In this document: positions 28,570-38,491 of the stretch, piece by piece
Layout: every line of letters begins with the position of its first letter
Position numbering within the stretch: the stretch's first letter is position 1
Origin: Streptomyces sp. YIM 121038
GTDB taxonomy: Bacteria; Actinomycetota; Actinomycetes; Streptomycetales; Streptomycetaceae
Assembly (NCBI RefSeq): GCF_006088715.1
Contig: NZ_CP030771.1
Coordinates: 6,942,001-7,006,000 of the forward strand
Reading direction: 5' to 3'
DNA: 64,000 nt
The notes under the pieces: generated by a model
What the model was told of the DNA's origin: nothing
What the model saw: only the letters and a program-made list of their open reading frames with translations
The model's database searches: none
Position numbers and translations under genes: made by a program

Positions 28570-28589
28570 AGTGAACGCATCCGTTCACT
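28570..28589. promoter_or_regulatory. TetR operator 1
   Basis: AGTGAACG-CATC-CGTTCACT, a perfect 8-bp palindrome, 24 nt before the transporter start codon. Confidence 0.85.
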
Positions 28590-28618
28590 GCCGCGTCCCA
28601 CGGTAGTGAACCCCGAAG

Positions 28619-28638
28619 AGTGAACGCAACCGTTCACT
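28619..28638. promoter_or_regulatory. TetR operator 2
   Basis: AGTGAACG-CAAC-CGTTCACT, the same palindrome with one base changed in the spacer, centred 49 bp from operator 1. A further half site (AGTGAAC) lies between them at 28605-28611. Confidence 0.85.
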
Positions 28639-28673
28639 GGGGGCTACCTCGAGTCCTCAACGGAGAGATGTAG

Positions 28674-29288
28674 ATGCCTACTTCGCGTTGGAAGGCCGCT
28701 TCCGCTCAGGTGGTCTCCTCGCGCCGCCGGGGGCCCGTGCTGGAGCGCGCGATTCTCGATTCCGCGTTGGAGCAGCTCAGTACGGTCGGCTGGAACGGCC
28801 TCACGATGGAAGGTGTGGCCGCGGGTGCCCAGACGGGCAAAGCCGCGGTGTACCGTCGCTGGCCGTCCAAGGAGGACCTCGTCATCCACGCCCTACAGGC
28901 CGGACTGCCCAAGCTCGACGAGGTGCCGGACTGCGGCAGTGTCCGGGAAGACCTGCTGCAGCTGTGCCGCCAGATGCGCGCGGCCATGACCTCCCGCCCC
29001 GGTTACGCCCTGCTCGCCGTCCTTCACGAATGCGACACGGCAACCGCCGAGCGCTTCCATGAGGTGATCGTCGAGGGTGTGATCGAGCCGAGTGTGGAAC
29101 TCATCCGGCAGGTCATGCGGCGCGGAATCGAGCGCGGAGAGGTCCGTTCCGGAGCGACGGACAAGTACGTCTGCGATGTGATCCCGGCCATGATGATGTA
29201 CCAGTCCAAGGTGCGCGGGAGCGAATGGCCCGATGAGGAATTCACGGACCTCATCGACCAGGTCATGGTCCCGCTGCTCCGCCCGTAG
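28674..29288 (+). CDS. TetR-family repressor of the adjacent MFS transporter
   Basis: 204 aa. N-terminal helix-turn-helix ([20 protein letters not shown], residues ~43-62) followed by a helical ligand-binding domain of normal length. ATG 28674 is preceded by GGAGA. Divergent from the transporter gene with a double operator between; the second operator lies 35 nt before its own start, implying autorepression. Confidence 0.92.
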   Translation: MPTSRWKAASAQVVSSRRRGPVLERAILDSALEQLSTVGWNGLTMEGVAAGAQTGKAAVYRRWPSKEDLVIHALQAGLPKLDEVPDCGSVREDLLQLCRQMRAAMTSRPGYALLAVLHECDTATAERFHEVIVEGVIEPSVELIRQVMRRGIERGEVRSGATDKYVCDVIPAMMMYQSKVRGSEWPDEEFTDLIDQVMVPLLRP

Positions 29289-29310
29289 ATCTTCCCGGGA
29301 CTTCATCACA

Positions 29311-29334
29311 AGCCCCGGGAGGCCTTCCGGGGGC
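29311..29334. terminator. Hairpin terminator after the TetR gene
   Basis: AGCCCCGGGAGG with CCTTCCGGGGGCT, about 11-bp near-perfect stem, 22 nt after the stop. Confidence 0.65.
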
Positions 29335-29515
29335 TCGCAGACGCGTCGCGACGGGGCGCGCCGACGCCCGTCCGCACGTCGGGGGGAAGCGGAATGCGGC
29401 CGCCCGGAAGCGGGCGGACGTACGGCACCGGCGGAAGCCCTGGCGCGAACCGGCCCGGAGTGAGGCGAACCGGGGTGTCGCGAGTGGTCACAGGCGGCGT
29501 ACGCTGTCAGGCGCC

Positions 29516-30217
29516 ATGCCGTACGAAGCACCCACCCATACCGTCGAGCGCTCCTTGCGCGCCACCACCGGAGCGAAGATCGTCGCCGGTGTCGACGAGG
29601 TCGGACGCGGAGCGTGGGCGGGCCCGGTCACCGTTTGCGCGGCGGTCACGGGCCTGCGCAGGCCACCCGCGGGGCTCACCGACTCCAAGTTGATCAACCC
29701 CAAGCGGCGGGCCGAGCTCGCCCAGGAGCTGACGGGGTGGGTCACGGCGCACGCGCTGGGCCATTCCTCGCCCGAGGAGATCGATGATCTGGGCATGACG
29801 GCAGCGCTGCGGCTCGCCGCGGTCCGCGCCCTCGAAGCACTACCGGTGCGGCCGGACGCGGTCATCCTCGACGGGAAGCACGACTACCTCGGAGATCCGT
29901 GGCGGGTGCGTACGGTCATCAAGGGCGACCAGTCCTGTGTGGCCGTCGCGGCGGCATCGGTGATCGCCAAGGTTCAGCGCGACAAAATGATGGCCGAACT
30001 GGGCATCGAACATGCAGACTTCGGTTTTGCGGCCAACGCCGGCTATCCGTCGCCGGTGCACAAGGCCGCGCTGGCGGAACGGGGGCCCACCCCGTACCAC
30101 CGGCTTTCGTGGGCGTATCTTGACGCGCTGCCCCAGTGGCGGCACCTCAAGAAGGCCCGCAGCTGGGCGGAGGGAAACGTTCCGGAAATCAAGGGCCAGC
30201 TCGGCTTTGAGTTCTGA
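29516..30217 (+). CDS. rnhB: Ribonuclease HII
   Basis: 233 aa. It cleaves the RNA strand of RNA-DNA hybrids and single ribonucleotides in DNA. Catalytic carboxylates are in [14 protein letters not shown] and [10 protein letters not shown], with [12 protein letters not shown] as the family DSK box; the C-terminal [22 protein letters not shown] segment is conserved. ATG 29516 has no Shine-Dalgarno sequence; TACGCT ends 10 nt upstream and may be a -10. Confidence 0.96.
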   Translation: MPYEAPTHTVERSLRATTGAKIVAGVDEVGRGAWAGPVTVCAAVTGLRRPPAGLTDSKLINPKRRAELAQELTGWVTAHALGHSSPEEIDDLGMTAALRLAAVRALEALPVRPDAVILDGKHDYLGDPWRVRTVIKGDQSCVAVAAASVIAKVQRDKMMAELGIEHADFGFAANAGYPSPVHKAALAERGPTPYHRLSWAYLDALPQWRHLKKARSWAEGNVPEIKGQLGFEF

Positions 30218-30294
30218 TGTTTTCCGCGGTTCCAGTCGCACTCATGTGCCACCCGCCGACGCGTGTCGCATCGGCGTTTGATAGACAACAACGC

Positions 30295-30960
30295 ATGCCT
30301 CTCATTCCCGAGGAGCCTCAGATTCACGAGAGTGCCCAGGGTCCCCGCGCCGCTTCGGCCAACAGCCGCACCGCGCCGACCCCCCGCCCCGTACCCGGTC
30401 CGCGTCCCGCGGCTCCGTCGCGCCCCGGCCGTCCCGGCCCCGCGCGGCCGATGCCGCCCGCGCAGCGCGCGACGCGCGAGCCGGCCGTCAAGCCAGGGCC
30501 GCAGGCCCCGGCCGTGAAGCCGGGGCCCACCGCTCCGGTTGCCCCGGAAGCCTCGGCCGAAAGCGTCGCGGCTCCGCAGATCCAGTTGATCCCGGCCTCC
30601 GCCGACGGCGCCCTCGACGCCGCCGAGGAAGCCGTCGACCTGCTGCTCGACTCGGGTCGCGCTCCGGGTGAGGTCCTGGTGGTCACCACCGGCGAGCTTC
30701 ACCCGTGGGCCGCGCACGAGCTGTCCTTCGGCGAGGACGCCTACTGGGCCCAGCACGAGGCGGGTGACGACGTCTTCTACGCCGACGCCGCCGTCCTGTC
30801 CCGCGCCACGGCCCGCCCCGCGGTCGTCGTCGCACTGAACGGCGGCAGCGAGGAGACCGAGGCCGCGGCCCTGCCCGTAGCGCTCGGCCGGGCCGGTGCC
30901 CTGCTGATCGTCTGCGGAGACCCGCAGCGCATCAACGCCATGCTGGGCGCGAGCGTCTGA
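30295..30960 (+). CDS. Conserved hypothetical protein with Pro-rich N-terminus
   Basis: 221 aa. Residues ~15-105 are Pro/Arg/Ala-rich and probably disordered. The C-terminal ~110 residues are ordered: ALDAAEEAVDLLLDSGRAPGEVLVV, WAQHEAGDDVFY and RPAVVVALNGG, then LPVALGRAGALLIVCGDPQ. The last part recalls the C-terminal motifs of superfamily I helicases (where regained ATP-site residues precede an LxVxGD turn), but there is no Walker A here, so it would be only a lone C-terminal module. The function is unknown. It begins 77 nt after rnhB. Confidence 0.72.
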   Translation: MPLIPEEPQIHESAQGPRAASANSRTAPTPRPVPGPRPAAPSRPGRPGPARPMPPAQRATREPAVKPGPQAPAVKPGPTAPVAPEASAESVAAPQIQLIPASADGALDAAEEAVDLLLDSGRAPGEVLVVTTGELHPWAAHELSFGEDAYWAQHEAGDDVFYADAAVLSRATARPAVVVALNGGSEETEAAALPVALGRAGALLIVCGDPQRINAMLGASV

Positions 30961-30980
30961 CGCTCCCGCCCGGCGGGCGA

Positions 30981-31002
30981 GCCGCGGCGCGTGCGCCGCG
31001 GC
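30981..31002. terminator. Hairpin terminator GCCGCGGCG/CGCCGCGGC
   Basis: Perfect 9-bp stem with loop CGTG, 20 nt after the stop of the hypothetical gene. The rest of the gap to 31233 is made of imperfect CTCACCGCG-containing repeats and holds no gene. Confidence 0.75.
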
Positions 31003-31232
31003 CCGGGGGAGCCACAGCCGTAGGGGTGCCGTGCCGCACTGTGCTCACCCCTGCCCTGCGGTGGTGCGCATGGGGCCTCAGGGGCCGCGCCACGCGGTAC
31101 GTGAGGCGGGCACGGTGTGGTCGACTGCCCACGGGCTGCACCGCGTCGTCCGGGCCTCACCGCGCCGCCACGCGTCGTCGCAGGCCTCACCGCGTCCCCA
31201 CGCGCCGCCCGGACTCACCGCGCCGCTGAGGT

Positions 31233-31901
31233 CTATCGCGCCGCCACGCGCCGTAACATCTCGGACGCCGCGCCCCCGGTCCGCGGCTGACGCGGATCGC
31301 CCGCCGCGGTTCCAGCGCCCGGGGCGTGGGCCGTACCGGCGAGGTCCTCGGGCGGCGAACCGGCGCTCGGCCTACGGCCTCCGCGCCCTTCGCCGAGGAC
31401 CTGCCAACCCTCCCGGGTCAGCGTGATGTACGCCCCGCACCGCAGGCCGTGCAGTGTGCAGGCGTCCCGCAGCCCCCACATCCACGCGCCGTCCTCCTGC
31501 GTCCAACGCCCGTCCCCGTCGCGGCAGTAGAGCAGTACGGCGGTGCGCACCGGGGTGCGGCGGCGCAGATCGTGCGGGATGACCCGGCGCAACTGGGCGA
31601 GCAGCGCGTTACGGAACACCCATCCGTCCACCGCGCTCGCCCGGCGGGCGAACGACGCGGAGGCTCTGACCCGCTCCTCCGGATCGAGCACGGCCACGAT
31701 CGCGGTGGCCGGGGTGGGCCGGTGCCGGGCGTGCAGTCCGCTCACGACCTCGCGCGGGTTCCGCAGCAGGGGGATCTCGGCGGCTGACCACTCTGAGGGC
31801 TCGAGCATCCGGGTCGGTTGCCGACCGGCGTCGGTCGTCGCGGCAGCGGCCAGGGAATCCGATGCCGACGCCGCAGCGGACGGAGCGAATCCGAAGGTCA
31901 C
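31233..31901 (-). CDS. Conserved hypothetical protein
   Basis: 222 aa. GTG 31901 is chosen because GGGAGG lies 3 nt upstream; the frame is open to 32102 but that part has no ribosome-binding site. The middle is conserved-looking: VVSGLHARHRPTPATAIVAV, AVDGWVFRNALLAQLRRVIP and RTAVLLYCRDGDGRWTQED, followed by an Ala/Gly/Pro-rich tail. No catalytic motif or membrane segment was recognised. It lies downstream of recQ on the same strand, with a gap of about 220 nt. Confidence 0.7.
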   Translation of the reverse strand: MTFGFAPSAAASASDSLAAAATTDAGRQPTRMLEPSEWSAAEIPLLRNPREVVSGLHARHRPTPATAIVAVLDPEERVRASASFARRASAVDGWVFRNALLAQLRRVIPHDLRRRTPVRTAVLLYCRDGDGRWTQEDGAWMWGLRDACTLHGLRCGAYITLTREGWQVLGEGRGGRRPSAGSPPEDLAGTAHAPGAGTAAGDPRQPRTGGAASEMLRRVAAR

Positions 31902-32120
31902 GGTCCTCCCTTCGGCTACGCGCCCCCAAGGAGGGCGGGGTCGGACTGGGGGGAGCGCACCGCGACACAGCCCTACCGGACCACGGGGAGCCGCGCGGGA
32001 GCGGTACCAATTCTTCCCGTCGTACTGGCTTGCGGCAACGAGCAATTGAAGCCGCCTGACCAGTATCCGCTGATACGTCTTGCATATCCCTGCCCAGGAC
32101 ATCGCACGGTAATGCGGACG

Positions 32121-34310
32121 TCACCCCTGCACGGCCAGGACCAGCGGCAACACCCCCTTCGCCCCTGCCCGTCGGAGCATGCGCGCGGAGACCGCGAGCG
32201 TCCAGCCGGTCTCCGTCGCGTCGTCGACGAGGAGCACGGGGCCGTCCGCCTCCTGGAGCGCCGCGGCCAGCGCGGGCGGCACGATCAGGGCGCCGTCCAG
32301 GGCACGCAGCCGCTGGGCGCTGTTGCTCCTCGGCACCCGAACGTCCGCGGCCTCGGCGGCGTACTCCAGTCCACCGAGCAGCGGAAGGCGGCCGATCTCC
32401 GCGATCCGCGCCCCGAGCGACTGGATCAGCTGGGGCTTCGAGCGGGAGGGCATCGTCACCACGCCCACCGGCCGGGGCCCGGCGTCGGGGCCGCCCGACG
32501 CCCAGCCGCCCGGGCCCTTGGCCCAGTCGGCCAGTACTTCCACCACGGCCTTGGTGACGTCATCGGGCACCGGGGTGTCCGGCGCCTGGGGTGCGAGCAT
32601 CGGACGAAGCCGGTTGCCCCAGCCGATGTCCGACAGGCGTCCCAGGGCCCGGCCCGGAGAGGCCTGTTCACCAGCGGGAATGCGGCCCTTGAGGGTCATG
32701 CCCACGGCGGCGAGCCCGGTGGGCCACATCTTGCGGGGCTCGACCTCCACTCCGGGCCGGGCGAGCTCGCCTCGCGCCGAATCCAGAGCCGTGGACGAGA
32801 CGGCCTCGTCGAAGCGGCCCCCCGCACAGTTGTCGCAGCGGCCGCACGGTGCGGCTTCCTCGTCGTCCAGCTGGCGGCGCAGGAACTCCATGCGGCAGGA
32901 CGTGGTCGTGGCGTACTCACGCATGGCCTGCTGCTCGGCCTGCCGCTGTTTGGTGACCCAGGCGTAGCGCTCGGTGTCGTACGTCCAGGGAGCGCCCGTG
33001 GCGATCCAGCCACCTTGCACCCGGCGTACCGCACCGTCGACGTCGAGGACCTTGAGCATCGTCTCCAGGCGTGACCTGCGCAGCTCGACCAGCGGCTCCA
33101 GGGCGGGCAGCGACAGGGGGCGGTCCGCCTGACTGAGGACCTCCAAGGTGCGACGCACCTGCTCCTCGGGCGGGAAGGCCAGGGAGGCGAAGTAGTTCCA
33201 GATCGCCGTGTCCTCCTGACCGGGCAGGAGCAGCACCTCAGCGTGGTCGACGCCGCGCCCGGCGCGGCCTACCTGCTGGTAGTAGGCGATGGGCGAGGAG
33301 GGCGAGCCGAGATGGATGACGAAGCCCAGGTCGGGCTTGTCGAACCCCATCCCGAGCGCGGAGGTGGCAACCAGGGCCTTCACGCGGTTGGCGAGCAGGT
33401 CCTCCTCCGCCTGCTGCCGGTCCGCGTTCTCCGTCTTGCCGGTGTACGAGGTGACGATGTGGCCGCGCTGGCGGAGGTAGGCGGTGACCTCCTCGGCGGC
33501 GGCGACCGTGAGGGTGTAGATGATCCCGGAGCCCGGCAGGTCGCCCAGGTGGTCAGCGAGCCAGGCCAGCCGGTGTGCCGCATTCGGCAGTTGGAGCACG
33601 CCGAGGCTCAGGCTCTCCCGGTCGAGCGGCCCTCTCAGGACGAGGGCGTCCGATCCGCCGCCGGTGCCGAGCTGGTCGGCGACGTCCGCGGTCACGCGCG
33701 CGTTGGCCGTCGCTGTCGTGGCCAGGACCGGGACACCGGGCGGGAGGTCGGCCAGCATGGTGCGCAGTCGGCGGTAGTCGGGCCGGAAGTCGTGGCCCCA
33801 GTCGGAGATGCAGTGGGCCTCGTCGACCACCAGCAGGCCGGTCGCGGCGGCGAGCTTGGGCAGGACCTGGTCGCGGAACTCCGGGTTATTGAGCCGCTCC
33901 GGGCTCACGAGCAGCACGTCGACGTCGCCCGCCGCGACCTCGGCCTGGATGGTGTCCCACTCCTCGGTGTTCGACGAGTTGATCGTGCGGGCGCGGATAC
34001 CGGCCCGCGCCGCCGACTCGACCTGGTTCCGCATCAGCGCGAGCAGGGGAGAGACGATCACGGTCGGACCGCTGCCGCGCTCCCGCAACAGCGCGGTCGC
34101 GACGAAGTACACCGCCGACTTGCCCCAGCCGGTGCGCTGTACGACGAGCGCGCGGCGCTTCTCCGCGACCAGTGCCTCGATGGCTCTCCACTGGTCCTCG
34201 CGCAGACGCGGGCCGTCCGGCGGCCGCGTCCCGTCGGCCGAGGAGGAGGGGCCGCCGACGAGGCGGGCGAGGACGGCGTCGGCCGCCGTGCGCAGGTCTT
34301 CGTTGCTCAT
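32121..34310 (-). CDS. recQ: RecQ-family DNA helicase with C-terminal phosphoribosyltransferase-like domain
   Basis: 729 aa. Helicase core: Walker [17 protein letters not shown] box [18 protein letters not shown], motif [13 protein letters not shown] RecQ zinc-binding region follows ([20 protein letters not shown] then CDNC). The last ~130 residues differ from E. coli RecQ and end in [20 protein letters not shown], which matches the PRPP-binding signature of phosphoribosyltransferases and ComF-like proteins. The start is ambiguous: ATG 34310 has GGAG only 2 nt away, and ATG 34322 adds four residues without a site. Divergent from the DUF4192 gene across a spacer with two DnaA-box-like sites. 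Confidence 0.92.
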   Translation of the reverse strand: MSNEDLRTAADAVLARLVGGPSSSADGTRPPDGPRLREDQWRAIEALVAEKRRALVVQRTGWGKSAVYFVATALLRERGSGPTVIVSPLLALMRNQVESAARAGIRARTINSSNTEEWDTIQAEVAAGDVDVLLVSPERLNNPEFRDQVLPKLAAATGLLVVDEAHCISDWGHDFRPDYRRLRTMLADLPPGVPVLATTATANARVTADVADQLGTGGGSDALVLRGPLDRESLSLGVLQLPNAAHRLAWLADHLGDLPGSGIIYTLTVAAAEEVTAYLRQRGHIVTSYTGKTENADRQQAEEDLLANRVKALVATSALGMGFDKPDLGFVIHLGSPSSPIAYYQQVGRAGRGVDHAEVLLLPGQEDTAIWNYFASLAFPPEEQVRRTLEVLSQADRPLSLPALEPLVELRRSRLETMLKVLDVDGAVRRVQGGWIATGAPWTYDTERYAWVTKQRQAEQQAMREYATTTSCRMEFLRRQLDDEEAAPCGRCDNCAGGRFDEAVSSTALDSARGELARPGVEVEPRKMWPTGLAAVGMTLKGRIPAGEQASPGRALGRLSDIGWGNRLRPMLAPQAPDTPVPDDVTKAVVEVLADWAKGPGGWASGGPDAGPRPVGVVTMPSRSKPQLIQSLGARIAEIGRLPLLGGLEYAAEAADVRVPRSNSAQRLRALDGALIVPPALAAALQEADGPVLLVDDATETGWTLAVSARMLRRAGAKGVLPLVLAVQG

Positions 34311-34360
34311 GGCTCCATGCAACCCGATGGGTCGGACATCCGGCGAACGCGACCGCCAGA

Positions 34361-34404
34361 CTGTGGATAACTCTTGGCGTGGCCCTGCTCAGGGTTATCC
34401 ACAG
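34361..34404. promoter_or_regulatory. Pair of inverted TTATCCACA (DnaA-box-like) sites
   Basis: CTGTGGATAAC (34361-34371) and GTTATCCACAG (34394-34404) are perfect 11-bp inverted copies, each containing the classic DnaA box TTATCCACA, 22 nt apart, in the 133-nt gap between recQ and the DUF4192 gene. Confidence 0.7.
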
Positions 34405-34443
34405 CCATAACCGGAGGTATTGATTCCGGTGCAGAGTCGGCAC

Positions 34444-36033
34444 ATGACCCAACGCAGCGAATCAGCAGACCCGATCGACGAGACCATCGTCACCCTCCGC
34501 ACGCCCGCCGAACTGGCGGACGCCTTGCCGTACTTGCTCGGCTTCCGGCCCGAGAACAGCGTGGTCCTCATCGCCCTGCACGGTCCGCGAGGCCGGTTCG
34601 GCGGACGGGTGCGCCTCGGCATCCCGGAGCGCCCGGACGACTGGCCGTCCGTCGCCGAGCAACTGGCCCAGTGCCTCGTGAGCGGATCCGAGCGGCGCGA
34701 GGCCCGGCCGGACGGAGTCGTCGCCTTCCTCTGCCAGGAGCCGGAAGCGTTCGCGGGGGACGCTTCCGGTCAGCAGGTCATGGAACGCCTCAGGCCGCTG
34801 GCCCAGGCACTCCGTACGGAGTGCGGTGACCTCGACGTTCCCGTCCTCGAAGTCGTGTGCGTCTCCGACGGCCGCTTCTGGACGTACTGCTGCCCGGACC
34901 AGCGCTGCTGCCCCTCCGAAGGCACCCCTTTGCTCCCGGCGGGGACGTCGGTGCTGGCTGCCGCCACCGTGTACGCGGGTTTCCAGGTCGGTCCCGCGCA
35001 GGGGCGAATCAGGGCCCGGCTCGCTCCCTGGCGGACCGCCGCGGCCAGCGACCAGGCGCGCGTGCTGCATGACACGGCGTGTGCACTCGTGCCCAGGATC
35101 CTCGGCGACGGCGGTCACGCCGAAGTCGCCGCCGAGACCCTCGCTCTCGCCCGCCGCGTCATGGCACGCCTGGCCGCCGCACCTCCCATCGCCGACACAC
35201 TCGAAGCCGACGTCTACGACGACGAACTGATCGGCCACGAGGAGGCCGCCGCGCTGATCCTCGGGCTTCAGGACCGCACGACCCGCGACCGCTCCGCCGA
35301 GTGGATGGAAGGGGACGAGGCAGCTCCGGCCCTCAGGCTCTGGCGCGCCCTGGCCCGGCGCTGCGTGCGGGAGTACCGAGAACACGCCGCCGCGCCCCTG
35401 ACCCTCGCGGGCTGGGTGGCCTGGTCCCTCGGCGACCTCGCCGAAGGGCAGGAAGCGCTCACCATGGCGTTGATCGCTGATCCGCACTACGCCTTCGCCC
35501 TGCTCCTGCACCCGGCGTGCAGCGCGGATGACGACCCGGAGCCGATCCGCCGCATTCTGCGCGGCGAGCGCGCTCAGCGGGACGCGACGGCACAGGGCCG
35601 GAACCCCGTTCGATCCGCTGTCCGGCAGCACGCGGAAGCGGCCGCCAGCGGAGGAAGGAGCACCGAGACCAGCGGAGCCGAGCACACCGAGGTGCGGGAG
35701 CACGACCGTAGGGAGGGCGACAACGCCCAGGGCGGCGTGAGCGCCGCGAAGCCCGACATGGGCACGGAGAAGCCCAGGAAGAACGAAGAGGCCGAGGACC
35801 AGAAGGCCCCCGGAGCGCCGGAAGTCGCGCCGCCCGGGAGCTCGCCGGACCGTCCGGACAACACCGACCCTCTTGAACACGCAGGGGCCGGCGTCGGTGT
35901 CAGGACGGCGCCCCGTGGACGGCGGCGCCCGCCGCGCACCTCAGGCCCCGGCTCCCGACCCGTCGGCGACGCGGGCACGGGACCACGGAACCGGCGGGAC
36001 ACGATCCGCCGTGGCGCAAGGCACGACCGGTGA
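34444..36033 (+). CDS. DUF4192 domain-containing protein
   Basis: 529 aa. The N-terminal ~370 residues form the actinobacterial DUF4192 domain (RTPAELADALPYLLGFRPEN at the start, WTYCCPDQRCCP in the middle, GWVAWSLGDLAEGQEAL near its end). The remaining ~150 residues are charged and Pro/Ser/Gly-rich, probably disordered. No function is established for the family. ATG 34444 is the conserved start; a TTG at 34420 would add eight residues. It may be leaderless (CAGAGT 6 nt upstream), but the hexamer is poor. Confidence 0.85.
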   Translation: MTQRSESADPIDETIVTLRTPAELADALPYLLGFRPENSVVLIALHGPRGRFGGRVRLGIPERPDDWPSVAEQLAQCLVSGSERREARPDGVVAFLCQEPEAFAGDASGQQVMERLRPLAQALRTECGDLDVPVLEVVCVSDGRFWTYCCPDQRCCPSEGTPLLPAGTSVLAAATVYAGFQVGPAQGRIRARLAPWRTAAASDQARVLHDTACALVPRILGDGGHAEVAAETLALARRVMARLAAAPPIADTLEADVYDDELIGHEEAAALILGLQDRTTRDRSAEWMEGDEAAPALRLWRALARRCVREYREHAAAPLTLAGWVAWSLGDLAEGQEALTMALIADPHYAFALLLHPACSADDDPEPIRRILRGERAQRDATAQGRNPVRSAVRQHAEAAASGGRSTETSGAEHTEVREHDRREGDNAQGGVSAAKPDMGTEKPRKNEEAEDQKAPGAPEVAPPGSSPDRPDNTDPLEHAGAGVGVRTAPRGRRRPPRTSGPGSRPVGDAGTGPRNRRDTIRRGARHDR

Positions 36034-36300
36034 CCACATCGGTGGCTGGGCCCCGGTCGACATCCGCGGCTGGGCCCCGGCCACAAGCGGTCTCCGGACC
36101 CCGGTCGAAGCATTCGTTTCTGGCTCGTGCGGCGCAGGCCGCCAAGCGAATGCACCGCCGGATGGGCGGCTTCCTGGAACACATGCGTGACTTGGGGCGG
36201 CCCCGTGCCGTTCACCTGAGTGGCGGTACCCGCGTCCTCGTCGTGACGCTGTTCCGTGACCGAGTCTCCGTAGCGCAGAGAACGCAGAAGTGGCTGCCCC
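36034..36300. other. Spacer with duplicated GGCTGGGCCCCGG motif
   Basis: 267 nt between the DUF4192 and glycogen-debranching-like genes. GGCTGGGCCCCGG occurs at 36042-36054 and again at 36069-36081. No gene or confident promoter was seen. Confidence 0.5.
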
Positions 36301-38400
36301 ATGTCCGTTCCCGCCTCGTCTCCCGTCTCCCCCTGGCCCGAGAGAAACGGCGGCCCGGAGCCGCACGCCTTCCGGGCACCCGCACCGACTCCCAGGCGCC
36401 CACCCGGCGGCCACGCGCCCGGCCCTGGGCCGCGTCGCTCCGCCGCACTGCCACCCGTGCACGACGCGCTGGTCTGCGTCGCGCTTCCCGCGCTCGCCGT
36501 CTCCACGGACCAGGGGCAGCTGAACGGCCGGGGACTGGAGGGGTTCTATCGCGCGGGCCGTCGCATGCTGTCCCGCTGCCAGGTACGTGTGGCCGGGCGC
36601 GAGCCGATCGCCGTACAGGCGCGGATGCTCTCGGCGGACAGCGCCCGCTTCGTGGCGGCCCTCCTCCCCTCGGCGGACGGAGGGCCGGACCCGGACGTCG
36701 TCGTGGAGCGGACCCGACATGCCGACGGCACCGAGCGGATCACGCTGCACAGCTCGGCCAGCCGCCCCCTCAGGCTGCCGGTCGAGGTGTCGCTGGGCAC
36801 GGACCTGGCGGAGCTCGGCGCGGTCGCGTCCGGCCGCGCCGGTCCGGAACTGCCCGCCAGCGTCCACGACTCGGGCATGCGCTGGTCCTCAGGAGAAGGC
36901 CACTGCGTGGTGACGGCCGTCCCGGCGCCCAAGGACGCGCTGGCCTCCGCGGGACTGCTGCGCTGGGAGGTGCACCTGCCACCGGGCGGCAGTCAGAGCG
37001 TGGAGCTGCGAGTACGGCCGCACGGCGCGGGGCCCCTGAGACCGGTAGGGCACGGGGTGACCAGCCCGCTGTCCTCGGCCCAAGCGACCGGGGACGACCC
37101 CACGGTCCAGCGTCTGCTGGACACCTCGGTGGCGGACCTCAGGGCCCTGCTGCTGCGCGACCCGGCCCACCCCGCGGACCTGTACGTGGCCGCCGGAGCG
37201 CCCTGGCGGTGCGGCCTCGCGCCCGCCGAGGCCCTCACGGCCGCGCGGATGGTGCTGCCCCTCGGCACTCGGCTCGCGGAGAGCACGCTGCGTGCGCTCG
37301 CCCGCGACCAGCTCACCCGTTCCGGTCCCTGCGCGGGCATGATCCCGGGGCCGATGCGGGACACAGGTCCCCACCTGCCACCCGGGTGCACGGGAGTGGA
37401 GGCCACGCTTCTGTTCCCCACCCTCCTCGCCGAGGCGTGGCGCTGGGGGATGCCGGAGGCCGACGTCGCGGAACTGCTGGTCCCGGCGGAGCGCTGTCTG
37501 CGGTGGCTGCTCGAAGGCACCGCAGCCGGGGAATTCGTGCGGGACGCCCACCCGGACTCCCCGCCCTCCGGGCCGGTGCGCTGCGAGATCCAAGCGCACG
37601 CGCACCGGGCTGCGCTGCTGGGGGCCGACCTCCTCGACACGCTCAAGGGCTCGGGAGGCGCGGAGCTGCGGCAGTGGGCGGAGCGGTTGCGGACCCGGTT
37701 CCAGAGGGCGTTCTGGGTGGAGGACCGGACGGGCGGCAGGCCCGCCGTGGCACTCGAGCCCGACGGGCGGCCCTTGCCGCACCTCACCGGCGGTGCGGCC
37801 CACCTCCTCGACACGGGCCTCCTCGGATCCGGCGAGGTCGCCCCCGGCCTGCTCGACAAGGTGCAGACCGAGCAGGTCGCGAGGCTCCTTGGCGGGCCTG
37901 CCATGGACTCGGGCTGGGGCCTGCGCAGCCTGGGCTCGAAGGAAGCGGCGTACAACCCCTTCGGGCACCGTGGCGGGGCGGTCCGGGTCCACGAGACGGC
38001 CACGGCCGTCACGGGCCTGGCGGCGGCGGGTTACGAGAAGGAAGCCGGTGCACTGCTGCGAGGAGCGCTGGACGCCGCTGCGGCCTTCGGGTTCCGGCTG
38101 CCGGAGATGTACGGCGGCGAGCAGCGTGTGGCCGGGAGCGCACCCCTCCCACACCCCGCGGCCTGCCGCCCCGCGGCTGTCAGCGCCGCGGCCGGAGTGC
38201 AGCTCCTGACCGTGCTGGCCGGGATCCGCCCGGACGCTCCGGCGGGCACGGTGACGCTCCGGCCGGTCCGCAGTGCGCCCCTGGGAGAGCTGGGCCTGAC
38301 GGCGCTGCGCGTGTCGGGCGCCCCCTTCTCCGTGCGCGTCAGCAGGCTCGGCCTCGCCATGGTGGAGGAGGCGGCCGACGGGCTGCAGTTGGGGGTGTGA
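36301..38400 (+). CDS. Glycogen-debranching (amylo-alpha-1,6-glucosidase) N-terminal-domain protein
   Basis: 699 aa. After a ~50-residue Pro-rich head comes the beta-sandwich GDE N-terminal domain (DGALVC-like opening, TDQGQLNGRGLEGFYRAGRR, RHADGTERITLH), then an (alpha/alpha)6 barrel of the GH15/GH37-like superfamily (PWRCGLAPAEALTAARMVLP, PPGCTGVEATLLFPTLLAEA, CEIQAHAHRAALLGADLL, MDSGWGLRSLGSKEAAYNP). By family it would act on branched alpha-glucans or related glycosides; catalytic carboxylates were not assigned. The start is uncertain: ATG 36301 has only a weak AGAAG upstream, and a GTG near 36469 would drop the Pro-rich head. Confidence 0.8.
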   Translation: MSVPASSPVSPWPERNGGPEPHAFRAPAPTPRRPPGGHAPGPGPRRSAALPPVHDALVCVALPALAVSTDQGQLNGRGLEGFYRAGRRMLSRCQVRVAGREPIAVQARMLSADSARFVAALLPSADGGPDPDVVVERTRHADGTERITLHSSASRPLRLPVEVSLGTDLAELGAVASGRAGPELPASVHDSGMRWSSGEGHCVVTAVPAPKDALASAGLLRWEVHLPPGGSQSVELRVRPHGAGPLRPVGHGVTSPLSSAQATGDDPTVQRLLDTSVADLRALLLRDPAHPADLYVAAGAPWRCGLAPAEALTAARMVLPLGTRLAESTLRALARDQLTRSGPCAGMIPGPMRDTGPHLPPGCTGVEATLLFPTLLAEAWRWGMPEADVAELLVPAERCLRWLLEGTAAGEFVRDAHPDSPPSGPVRCEIQAHAHRAALLGADLLDTLKGSGGAELRQWAERLRTRFQRAFWVEDRTGGRPAVALEPDGRPLPHLTGGAAHLLDTGLLGSGEVAPGLLDKVQTEQVARLLGGPAMDSGWGLRSLGSKEAAYNPFGHRGGAVRVHETATAVTGLAAAGYEKEAGALLRGALDAAAAFGFRLPEMYGGEQRVAGSAPLPHPAACRPAAVSAAAGVQLLTVLAGIRPDAPAGTVTLRPVRSAPLGELGLTALRVSGAPFSVRVSRLGLAMVEEAADGLQLGV

Positions 38401-38491
38401 TGTCGCTGAGCCACGGCGTCACGGGTGCGACGGGCCGGACGGAAGGGCCTCAGGGAGCGGGGCCGGAAGCAGATGGCGTAGGAGGTGTTTA

